A stretch of 64,000 bases of DNA, taken from positions 1 to 64,000 of the forward strand of contig NZ_CBCRXM010000011.1 of the NCBI RefSeq assembly GCF_965137005.1, given 5' to 3'. Below are positions 40,704-48,790 of this stretch, piece by piece (position 1 is the first letter of the stretch; the number at the start of each line of letters is the position of its first letter). A model generated the notes under the pieces. The model saw only the letters and a list, made by a program, of their open reading frames with translations, did no database searches and had not been told where the DNA came from. The stretch comes from Sphingomonas_O antarctica (GTDB taxonomy: Bacteria > Pseudomonadota > Alphaproteobacteria > Sphingomonadales > Sphingomonadaceae). A program made the position numbers and the translations under genes.

Positions 40704-41990
40704 ATGGAGCAACTGCCGGTTCTGGGCGGAACGCCGGTGGAGGATGTGCTGGACCTGGTCGATGCCATCGATCCGCCTCCGGCCATCGACAGCAGCGACG
40801 AGCGGCGGATGCATGTCCGCGCCTATAATCACTGGGTGTCGTTGCTGCGCGGACGCCAGTTCCCGCCGATCGAAAACCTCGATGCCGCGGGCAATCGCGA
40901 TTTTGGCGCGCATTCGGTGCTGCTCGATTTCTCGCGCGGCGTGGATGCACCATCGATCGCGTTTCTTGGAGCCGCTCTGGCACGCGAGTGCGATTTCGAC
41001 GCCGGCGCACACGACTTGTGCGATGTCCCGCCGCGATCCCTGCTGTCGCGGCTGACCGACCATTACATGCAGATCATCGCCAACCGCGCGCCGGTCGGCT
41101 TCGAAGCCGAATTCCAGAGTGCTGCCGGACAACAGACCGCCTATCGCGGCATCCTGATGCCGTTTTCGTCGGACGACGAGACCATCGATTTCATCTTCGG
41201 GGTCATCAATTGGAAGGAAGTTGCCCCCGCCGCAGAGGCAATGGCCGTACACGCCGAGCTCGATGCGCACGTCCAGGCGGAAGCTGCGCCGCGCGTGCCC
41301 GCCTGGCGTGACGGCCCGCATGCCAATGTTGCGGTTCCCGAGCCGTTGGTCCTGGTCGAGGCGATGGAAGATCCCGAGCCGGTGTCGGACGACCTCGCCG
41401 ACTGGCTGGCTTATGCCCGGACCAGCGCCGATGCGGTCAAGCAGGCCGACGGCCGCAGCCGTGCGGCCTTGTATCACGCGCTGGGCCACGCTTATGATTT
41501 CGCGTTGCTCGCCGATGCGCAGCCCGGCACTTTCGCCGAAATGCTGAGCGATGCGGGCATCAAGGTTCAGGCGCGCGCGCCGATGACGCCGGTGGTCAAG
41601 CTGATCTTCGGTGCGGATTACGACAAAACGCGACTGACCGAATTTGCCGCCGCGCTGACGTTCGGCAAGCGCAACGGGCTGCTCAAGGGAGGCATGGCGC
41701 GCTTCCTCGAATATTTCCCCGGCGGACTAAAGGCCATTGTCGGGGCAGAACGACGCGAGCGTCGTCCTGAGGGAACTCTGCGTCAGGATCGTTTTCGCGA
41801 GGCGGCACGCAAGATCGCGACGCAGGAAGTCTTTGTGCTGCCCGGCGATGACGAGTTCGTCGTATTGGTGGCGCGGCGCATCGACCCCGAGCGCGTCGGC
41901 ATTATCGGTGCCGCGCCCGAGGATCAGCCGCTGATCGACCGTGCGCTCAAATACGTCGCCGCAGCCGAACTCGCCGCTGCGGCGGGTTGA
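40704..41990 (+). CDS. PAS_5-type domain protein of unknown role
   Basis: A 428-residue protein (from ATG 40704; ATG 40689 is an alternative). The N-terminal ~170 residues follow the alphaproteobacterial PAS_5 pattern: 'RAYNHWVSLLRGRQFPPIEN', 'HSVLLDFSRGV', and 'YRGILMPFSSDDETIDFIFG'. The C-terminal half ('LADWLAYARTSADAVKQADG', 'ALYHALGHAYDFALLADAQP') is helical and unknown to me. No kinase, cyclase or output domain is visible. The segment at 41749-41793 looks like an in-frame palindromic insertion. The glutamate dehydrogenase gene follows at 77 bp, so a shared transcript is possible. Confidence 0.75.
   Translation: MEQLPVLGGTPVEDVLDLVDAIDPPPAIDSSDERRMHVRAYNHWVSLLRGRQFPPIENLDAAGNRDFGAHSVLLDFSRGVDAPSIAFLGAALARECDFDAGAHDLCDVPPRSLLSRLTDHYMQIIANRAPVGFEAEFQSAAGQQTAYRGILMPFSSDDETIDFIFGVINWKEVAPAAEAMAVHAELDAHVQAEAAPRVPAWRDGPHANVAVPEPLVLVEAMEDPEPVSDDLADWLAYARTSADAVKQADGRSRAALYHALGHAYDFALLADAQPGTFAEMLSDAGIKVQARAPMTPVVKLIFGADYDKTRLTEFAAALTFGKRNGLLKGGMARFLEYFPGGLKAIVGAERRERRPEGTLRQDRFREAARKIATQEVFVLPGDDEFVVLVARRIDPERVGIIGAAPEDQPLIDRALKYVAAAELAAAAG
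41749..41793. repeat. probable in-frame palindromic insertion in the PAS-type gene
   Basis: Three nested inverted repeats in 45 bp: outer AACGA/TCGTT (41749-41753, 41789-41793), hairpin ACGACGC-GA-GCGTCGT (41750-41765) and CCTGA/TCAGG (41766-41787). The stretch encodes the Arg/Glu-rich 'ERRERRPEGTLRQDRF'. Weaker than the elements in pdhB and folC. Confidence 0.4.
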
Positions 41991-42067
41991 GGTTCCGGCC
42001 CGCGCGGCGCATAGACTTCATGACGTCACGGCGCCTGGAGAGGCGCGCCGAGGGAGCCCAATTCAGT

Positions 42068-45000
42068 ATGGCCGATTCCGAGCCGCAGCCGACCCATTCC
42101 AATCGCCAATATGATGCTCTGACCGGACAGGTCGGCGACGCCCTGATCGCCGGGGCATTGCCCGGAGAGATTGACGGCTTCGATGCCGAAGAACGCGGAT
42201 ACGCCGCCGAGTTGGCGCTGAAAGCGCTGGCCGAGCGGCGCGCCGGACAGCCCAGCGTGGTGTGCGAAACGGGTGTGTCGGGCGAAGGCCGCCGGCTGAT
42301 GCGGATGGCAATCGTCAATGACGATCGCCCGTTCCTGGTCGACACCATCGCGGCGACGGTGGCCGATGCCGGGCTGACGATCGATCGATTGCTGCATCCG
42401 GTGGTGACGGTGACGCGCGGGGACGGCGGCACGTTGACCGCGATGGGCGGGACGCAGCGCGAAAGCCTGGTCTATCTCGAAGTCGAGCGGCCCGATGCGC
42501 GCGACCGGCGCACGTTGGTCGAAAAGATCGAACGCAATCTGGGCCATGTCGCGCACGCCGTGACCGATTGGGAAGCGCTCAAGACCGAATTGGCGGCGGA
42601 CCGCGACGCGTTGTCGGGAGAGGGTGGCGCACTGCTCGGCTGGCTGCTCGACGGGCATTTCACATTGCTGGGCCATGCCATTTTTGCGGCCGACGGGTCG
42701 ATGGCGCAGCCGATGGGCATTGCCGGTGAGTTGGGCGACGAATTGTTGGCCAAGGACTCGCGCGCCCGCGCGGCGGTGTTGCTCAAGGATCGCGCCGCGC
42801 CGTTGCTGGTCAAATCCAACTGTATTTCGCCGGTGCATCGCCACGCCCCGCTCGACCTGGTGATCGTGCCGCGCGGCGATACGCTGTCGATCCATGCCGG
42901 GCTGTGGACCAGTGCTGCGCTCAGCGCGCCCGCGCAGGATGTGCCGGTGCTGCGCCAACGGCTGGCGGAGTTGCAGGCCAAACTCGGATTTTCGCCCGGC
43001 GGGCATGCCGGCAAGGCGCTGGCCCACGCGCTCGATGCGTTGCCGCACGATCTGTTGATCGGGATCGACACCGCGAGCCTCGAAACGCTCGCTCTGACCG
43101 CGATGTCGCTCGAAGATCGTCCGCGCCCCAAGCTGTTGCTGGTCGAGGATGCGCTGCGGCGGCATTTGTTCGCGTTCGTGTGGTTGCCGCGCGACGAGCT
43201 GTCGACCGCGCGGCGTGTCGCCATCGGCAAGCTGGTGGCCGAGGCTGCGGACGGCAAATTGCTCAGCTGGTCGATCGACCTTGGCGATTCGGGTGTGGCG
43301 CTGATCCGTTACACGTTCGATCGCCGCAAATCGGGGCGCGATGCCGATGCGGCGGCGCTCGACGCGCAGATCGTGCGGTTGGTGCGCGGCTGGTCATCGT
43401 CGGTCGAAGCGGCACTGGCCGAGGGCGGCGATCCTGGTCGCGCGGCGCGGCTGGCGCTGCGTTATGCCGATCAACTTCCGCCGGGTTATCGCCAAGCGGT
43501 CGAGGCCGAGGAAGCAGCACGCGATATCGACCGGCTGCACGGCCTGGCCGACGATGCGCCGCGTTCGGTGCGGCTGTACCGCAATGACGAGGACGATGCT
43601 TCGCGCCTCCGCCTCAAACTGTACAGCGCCACACCGCTGACGTTGAGCGATGCCGTCCCGCCGCTGGAGAATTTTGGTTTTCGCGTGGTCGAGGAGTTGT
43701 CGACCAAGGTCGGCCGCGAGGGCGAATTCGGCAACATCTACCGCTTCGTCCTCGATACGAATGGCGAAGCCGCCGACGTGCTGGCGCGGGCCCACACGGT
43801 CGAGGCGACGGTTGCCGACGTTCTGACCGGGGCGTCGGAGAATGACCGCTTCAACGCGTTGCTGACGGCGGCCGAGCTGCCGCCTTCGGCCATCGTGCTG
43901 TACCGCGCGCTGTTCCGTTATTTGCGCCAGACCGGCGTGTCCTATGGGTTGGTCACGGTCGTCGATGCGCTGCGCAGCTATCCCGAGATCGCCAAGGCGA
44001 TCGTCGCGTTGTTCGATGCGCTGCACGGTCCAGCGGGCGGTGACGCCGACGCGGCGCGCGCGGCGATCGACGACGGGTTGACCAAGGTCGCATCGATCGA
44101 GGAGGATCGCATCCTGCGCACGTTGCGCGCGGTGATCGAGGCCACGCTGCGCACCAATTTCTTCGCCCCCGCGGCGAAGGAAGCCATCGCGTTCAAGTTC
44201 GACAGCGCTTTAGTCCCGGGCCTTCCCGCGCCGGTGCCATGGCGCGAAATCTTCGTCTATTCGCCGCGTGTCGAGGGCATCCATTTGCGCGCCGGTCCGG
44301 TTGCACGGGGGGGGCTGCGCTGGTCCGACCGGCGCGACGATTTCCGTACGGAAATTCTCGGCCTGATGAAGGCGCAGCGCGTCAAGAACGCGGTGATCGT
44401 GCCGACCGGCGCCAAGGGCGGGTTCTTTCCGAAAATGCTTCCCGATGCCGCGACCAATCGCGATGCGTGGCTGGCCGAAGGGACCGAAAGCTATCGCATC
44501 TTCATCCGCACACTCCTGTCGGTCACCGACAATCTGGTCGACGGTAAGGTCGTGCATCCCGAGGGCGTGAAAATCCTCGACGGCGACGATCCGTATTTCG
44601 TCGTCGCCGCGGACAAGGGCACGGCGGCCTTTTCAGATGTCGCCAACGCCATCGCCATCGAGCGCGGTTTCTGGCTGGGCGATGCCTTCGCCAGCGGCGG
44701 GTCGGTCGGTTACGATCACAAGGCGATGGGCATCACCGCCAAAGGCGCGTGGGTCTCGGTCCAGCGCCACTTTGCCGAAGCGGGCGTCGATGTGCAGACC
44801 GATCCGGTCACCGTCGTCGGTTGCGGCGACATGTCGGGTGACGTGTTCGGCAACGGCATGCTGCTGTCGAAATCGATCAAGCTGGTCGCGGCGTTCGATC
44901 ACCGCCACATCTTCCTCGATCCGAATCCCGATGCAGCAGCGACATGGGCAGAGCGCGCGCGGATGTTTGCGTTGCCGCGGTCGAGCTGGGCCGATTGGTC

Positions 45001-46678
45001 CGCGCCGGTCAGCGAGGGCGGCGGCGTCCATAGCCGGGCGGCCAAGTCGCTGTTGGTCACGCCGCAGGTTGCGGCAGTGCTGGGCATCGCCGAAGGACCG
45101 ATGGAGCCATCGGCGCTGATCCGCGCGATCCTGCAGGCACCGGTCGGGCTGATATGGTTCGGCGGCATTGGCACTTATGTGAAGGCGGCGAGCGAGGCGA
45201 ACGCGCAGGTGGGCGACGCCGCCAACGATGCGCAGCGCGTCGATGCTGAATCCTTGCGCGCGCAAGTGGTCGGGGAGGGTGCCAATCTCGGCCTGACACA
45301 AGCTTCGCGGATCGTCTTTGCCGAGCGCGGCGGGCGGATCAACACCGACTTTATCGACAATTCGGCGGGCGTCGATTGTTCGGATAACGAGGTCAATATC
45401 AAGATCGCGCTGGCCGCCGACGTCGGCAAAGCGGGCTTCGATATGCCCGCGCGCAATGTGTTGCTGGCGAGCATGACCGACGATGTCGCGCATCTGGTGC
45501 TCGAGGATAACCGGCTGCAGACGCTGGCGCTGTCGATCGCGCAGCGCGATGGCGCGAACACCATCCCCTCGCTGGTCCGGCTGATCGGGACATTCGAGGC
45601 GAGCGGACGGCTTGACCGCGCGGTCGAGGGACTGCCGGGCGATGAAGCGCTCAAGCGGCGCGCGCAGGACGGGCGCGGCATGACACGGCCCGAGCTGGCC
45701 GTGCTGCTGGCCACCGCCAAATTGGCGCTGCAGGAGGCGATCGAGGATCACCCGATCGCCAGTGACAACGGCATGATCGGCGAATTGCTCGCCGCATTTC
45801 CGAAACCGATGCAGGACAGCCACCGTGAGGCGATCCTGGCGCACCGCCTGCGTCCGCAGATCGTCGCGACCAAACTCGCCAATCGTATCGTCAACCGCCT
45901 CGGCCTGGTTCACCCGTTCGAACTGGCCGAGGAAGAAGGCTCATCGATGGGCGAAGTCGCCGCGGCGTTCGTCGCGGCGGAGCGGCTGTTCGGGCTGCGC
46001 GCGACGTGGGACGCGATCGATGCGGCTTCGTTGACCGAGGATGCGCGCCTGACGCTGTTCGAACAGGTCGCTCTAGAAACGCGCGCGCAAATGGCTGATC
46101 TGATCCGTGCGGGGCATGGCGCGGACGGGGTCGATGCGACGGTGTCCGCGCTGACGGCCGGCATATCGACGCTCGACGCCGCAGTTGGTGAATTGCTGCA
46201 GGATGAAACGCGGGCGCAGGCCGACGAATTCCGCGCGCGGCTGTCGGCGTCCGGGGCCACCGAAGAACTGGTTGGGCGGGTCGTCCGCCTTGCCGAAATG
46301 GATGGCGCGGTCGGTCTCGCGGCGCTGGGCGAAAGCGCGCATGTCGATGTGCTCGCACTGACCCGGGCGTTCACGCAGCTGGGTGCGGCACTCGGCCTCG
46401 ACTGGGCGCAAGGCACCGCGATGCGGCTGGCGCCGACCGATCCGTGGGAGCGTTTGCTGATCGCCGGGCTGGCGCGCGATTTTCAGCAGATGCGGCTCGA
46501 TTGGCTCCGCCGCGATCCAACGGCCCCGGAAGCGCGCGTCGAAAAATGGCTCGCCGATTGTGCCCCGCGTGTGGCGCAATTCCGCGCGCTGATCGACCGG
46601 GCGCGCACCGTCGCGCAGCCGAGCCCGGCGATGCTCGCACAGATCGCCGGACAAGCGCGGGTGCTGTTGGGGCGTTAG
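42068..46678 (+). CDS. NAD-specific glutamate dehydrogenase, large (about 180 kDa) type
   Basis: A 1536-residue enzyme of the GDH2/L-GDH180 class, which oxidises glutamate to 2-oxoglutarate and ammonia with NAD+, mainly for catabolism. The N-terminal 700 residues contain ACT-like regulatory segments ('RMAIVNDDRPFLVDTIAATV', 'VPPLENFGFRVVEELSTKVG'). The catalytic core shows 'GGLRWSDRRDDFRTEILGL', 'KNAVIVPTGAKGGFFPK', the Rossmann part around 'VGCGDMSGDVFGNGML', and 'QVVGEGANLGLTQASRI'. ATG 42068 is chosen because the upstream frame lacks coding character; ATG 42020 is possible. Converges with the piu-like operon, stops 1 nt apart. Confidence 0.95.
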   Translation: MADSEPQPTHSNRQYDALTGQVGDALIAGALPGEIDGFDAEERGYAAELALKALAERRAGQPSVVCETGVSGEGRRLMRMAIVNDDRPFLVDTIAATVADAGLTIDRLLHPVVTVTRGDGGTLTAMGGTQRESLVYLEVERPDARDRRTLVEKIERNLGHVAHAVTDWEALKTELAADRDALSGEGGALLGWLLDGHFTLLGHAIFAADGSMAQPMGIAGELGDELLAKDSRARAAVLLKDRAAPLLVKSNCISPVHRHAPLDLVIVPRGDTLSIHAGLWTSAALSAPAQDVPVLRQRLAELQAKLGFSPGGHAGKALAHALDALPHDLLIGIDTASLETLALTAMSLEDRPRPKLLLVEDALRRHLFAFVWLPRDELSTARRVAIGKLVAEAADGKLLSWSIDLGDSGVALIRYTFDRRKSGRDADAAALDAQIVRLVRGWSSSVEAALAEGGDPGRAARLALRYADQLPPGYRQAVEAEEAARDIDRLHGLADDAPRSVRLYRNDEDDASRLRLKLYSATPLTLSDAVPPLENFGFRVVEELSTKVGREGEFGNIYRFVLDTNGEAADVLARAHTVEATVADVLTGASENDRFNALLTAAELPPSAIVLYRALFRYLRQTGVSYGLVTVVDALRSYPEIAKAIVALFDALHGPAGGDADAARAAIDDGLTKVASIEEDRILRTLRAVIEATLRTNFFAPAAKEAIAFKFDSALVPGLPAPVPWREIFVYSPRVEGIHLRAGPVARGGLRWSDRRDDFRTEILGLMKAQRVKNAVIVPTGAKGGFFPKMLPDAATNRDAWLAEGTESYRIFIRTLLSVTDNLVDGKVVHPEGVKILDGDDPYFVVAADKGTAAFSDVANAIAIERGFWLGDAFASGGSVGYDHKAMGITAKGAWVSVQRHFAEAGVDVQTDPVTVVGCGDMSGDVFGNGMLLSKSIKLVAAFDHRHIFLDPNPDAAATWAERARMFALPRSSWADWSAPVSEGGGVHSRAAKSLLVTPQVAAVLGIAEGPMEPSALIRAILQAPVGLIWFGGIGTYVKAASEANAQVGDAANDAQRVDAESLRAQVVGEGANLGLTQASRIVFAERGGRINTDFIDNSAGVDCSDNEVNIKIALAADVGKAGFDMPARNVLLASMTDDVAHLVLEDNRLQTLALSIAQRDGANTIPSLVRLIGTFEASGRLDRAVEGLPGDEALKRRAQDGRGMTRPELAVLLATAKLALQEAIEDHPIASDNGMIGELLAAFPKPMQDSHREAILAHRLRPQIVATKLANRIVNRLGLVHPFELAEEEGSSMGEVAAAFVAAERLFGLRATWDAIDAASLTEDARLTLFEQVALETRAQMADLIRAGHGADGVDATVSALTAGISTLDAAVGELLQDETRAQADEFRARLSASGATEELVGRVVRLAEMDGAVGLAALGESAHVDVLALTRAFTQLGAALGLDWAQGTAMRLAPTDPWERLLIAGLARDFQQMRLDWLRRDPTAPEARVEKWLADCAPRVAQFRALIDRARTVAQPSPAMLAQIAGQARVLLGR

Positions 46679-46679
46679 T

Positions 46680-47420
46680 TCAGCCGAACGACGGCACGGC
46701 GGCGAGGAGCGCCCAGACCAGCGCACCTCCCGCCAATCCGCCCGCCAGCAGGCGAGGGCCATGCATCCGCGTCCATAACAGATAGCCGGTCAGCGCCATC
46801 GTGATCAGCGCACCGGCAATCGTGTCGATGAACAACACCCAGCCGACCGGCAAGCCGACGCCCTTGTGCAAATTCTTGATCACGCCCCAGCCATTCACCT
46901 CCTCGCGCTTGGCGGTGACGTGGTTCGAGCCCGGCACGTAATCGACGGTCACGCGCGCATCGGGCATCATGAAGCTGCGCGTCCATCTCTCGGCCTGACC
47001 GACGTCGCGGCCCATGAAGCGCGCTTCGCGCGGTGCGGGTGTGGCGGACGCAGAGCCCTCGGCGCGTGACTTGCCGCCACCGGGTTTGCCCTTCTCGCTT
47101 TCGGGGCCGCCGGGACCGCGCGGCTTGGCGGCTTTGACGGGCAGATGCAGCGTCTGCTGTGCCCATTTGCCCAGAGCATCGGCATCCGTGATCGTGCCCT
47201 GTGCGACGGGCAATTCGACAACCGGCTGCTCGACCGCATCGCCCGTGTCGATCTTCAGGTTTTCGGTGCGGTGATTGAGCAGAAACCCGCTGGTGCCCAT
47301 CATCAAAAAGAACAGCGCGCCCCAAAACCCGGTCCAGGCGTGAATGCGTTTCAGCCAGCGCAGAAAGGTCGCCGACTGCCAGGTTTTGGGGACGAAAAAC
47401 AAACCGCTTTGATTTAGCAT
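46680..47420 (-). CDS. PepSY-type membrane protein of the iron-uptake cluster
   Basis: A 246-residue inner-membrane protein. After a first helix ('IHAWTGFWGALFFLMMGTSG') a periplasmic domain with a Gly/Lys/Pro-rich insert follows ('GPGGPESEKGKPGGGKSRA'), then a PepSY-like segment with 'GVIKNLHKGVGLPVGW' and two C-terminal helices. PepSY proteins of this kind (PiuB and others) accompany siderophore receptors and may help reduce or release iron; that is family knowledge. It starts 7 nt after the stop of the dioxygenase gene. Confidence 0.8.
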   Translation of the reverse strand: MLNQSGLFFVPKTWQSATFLRWLKRIHAWTGFWGALFFLMMGTSGFLLNHRTENLKIDTGDAVEQPVVELPVAQGTITDADALGKWAQQTLHLPVKAAKPRGPGGPESEKGKPGGGKSRAEGSASATPAPREARFMGRDVGQAERWTRSFMMPDARVTVDYVPGSNHVTAKREEVNGWGVIKNLHKGVGLPVGWVLFIDTIAGALITMALTGYLLWTRMHGPRLLAGGLAGGALVWALLAAVPSFG

Positions 47421-47427
47421 GAGGTCC

Positions 47428-48102
47428 TCAGGCGTCCGCCCAGCGGCGGAGCAGATTGTGATAGACACCGGTGAGTTCGATGGCGGCGCGTGCATCCTGA
47501 CCCTGTGCCGCCGCGACCGCGCGGGTGGCGTTGTCGAGGTCGAACAGGATGCGTCGTGCGGCATCGTCGCGGACCATCGACTGGATCCAGAAAAAGCTGG
47601 CGACACGCTCACCGCGCGTGACCGGTTCGACGCGGTGCAGGCTGGACGAGGGATAAAGCAGCATGTGTCCGGAGGGCAGCTTGAGAGACTGCGCACCGGA
47701 CTGGCCCTCGATCGTCAATTCGCCGCCGTCATAATCGTCGGACAGGAACAGTGTCGCCGACAGGTCGCTACGGATGCGGAAATCGCTGCCGGCACGAATG
47801 CGGATCGCGCTGTCGACATGACTGCCGAACGTCTCGCCGCTGGCATAGCGGTTGAACAGCGGCGGATAGACCTTGAGCGGCAGCGCAGCGGCAACGAACA
47901 CTTCCGCACGACCGAGCGCGTCGAGGATCAGATTCCCCGCTTCACGCGCCGCCGCCGATCCTTCGTCGAGCTGGCGGTTGCGCTTAGCGAGCGCCGATTG
48001 GTGGCCCGATGTGGCATTGCCGTCGATCCAGTCGCCCGCATCGATGATGCTGCGGACATGCGCGACTTCGGCCGGATTCAGGACGTCGGGGATAATGATC
48101 AT
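47428..48102 (-). CDS. piuC: Fe(II)/2-oxoglutarate-dependent dioxygenase, PKHD-type (PiuC/YbiX)
   Basis: A 224-residue cupin-fold dioxygenase. The iron facial triad is His and Asp in 'GSHVDSAIR' and the distal His in 'SSSLHRVEPVTRGERV', where the following Arg binds 2-oxoglutarate. 'LPSGHMLLYPSSSLH' and 'IQSMVRDDAARRILFDLD' are typical for PiuC/YbiX proteins found next to siderophore receptors. The substrate is not known. The ATG overlaps the stop of the Sel1-repeat gene by 4 nt. Confidence 0.92.
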   Translation of the reverse strand: MIIIPDVLNPAEVAHVRSIIDAGDWIDGNATSGHQSALAKRNRQLDEGSAAAREAGNLILDALGRAEVFVAAALPLKVYPPLFNRYASGETFGSHVDSAIRIRAGSDFRIRSDLSATLFLSDDYDGGELTIEGQSGAQSLKLPSGHMLLYPSSSLHRVEPVTRGERVASFFWIQSMVRDDAARRILFDLDNATRAVAAAQGQDARAAIELTGVYHNLLRRWADA

Positions 48103-48788
48103 GCCGCGATCCTTAGTTCGGGGCGTGCGGCAAGCCAGTCGTGCACCTGCGCCCGAAAGCGGTCATTGCCCAGCGTCAGGGCGCGGTCGATCCAGTGCAC
48201 CGCCGCATCGGCCTTACCCGCATCGATCAGCATCCGGGCATGGTTGAAACACCCGCGGAAGTCGCCGCCGGCCGCCGCGCGTGCATAATACCGCGCGGCT
48301 TCGGCCATGTCGCGATCGACCGCCCAGCCGTCCTCGTAAAAACTGCCGATGAAATTGGCCGCCTTGGCAATGCCCAGCGCGTTGGCTCGGTGGAGCCAGT
48401 CGAGGGCCTTGTCGCGGTCCGCCGGCAAACCCGCGCCGAGCGCCAGCGCGGTCGCATAATTGTACATTGCCCAGCCGTGTCCGCGTTCGGCGGCGGCGCG
48501 AAACCATTGTGCCGCCAGCGCTTTGTCGACCGCCACGCCCCAACCGAGATCGAGACACCGCCCGACCATGTTGATCGCGTCGAGATGCCCGGCCTCGGCG
48601 GCGCGGTGCAGCCAGACGAATCCCTCAGCGGCTTGGCCGGTGTCGATCAGCCTCTGGCCCAGTCGAGCTTGGCCTTCGGACGACCCGGCCTCGGCAATTT
48701 CGCGCAGAAAGGCATCGCCACCCGACCCCGCCAACCGCGCGCGAAGTTGCGCAGCGGGAAGAGCGTTGATGGCGTCGATCGCGGTCAT
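48099..48788 (-). CDS. Sel1-repeat (TPR-like) protein in the piu-like locus
   Basis: A 229-residue soluble protein made of Sel1-type helical repeats: 'GFVWLHRAAEAGHLDAINMV', 'ALAAQWFRAAAERGHGWAMY', 'ALDWLHRANALGIAKAANFI', and 'AARYYARAAAGGDFRGCFNH'. There is no signal peptide, so it is cytoplasmic and probably a protein scaffold. It starts 2 nt after the receptor stop and ends within the start of the dioxygenase gene. A Sel1-repeat gene is also part of the Pseudomonas piu region, which supports a common function. Confidence 0.85.
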   Translation of the reverse strand: MTAIDAINALPAAQLRARLAGSGGDAFLREIAEAGSSEGQARLGQRLIDTGQAAEGFVWLHRAAEAGHLDAINMVGRCLDLGWGVAVDKALAAQWFRAAAERGHGWAMYNYATALALGAGLPADRDKALDWLHRANALGIAKAANFIGSFYEDGWAVDRDMAEAARYYARAAAGGDFRGCFNHARMLIDAGKADAAVHWIDRALTLGNDRFRAQVHDWLAARPELRIAA

Positions 48789-48790
48789 GC

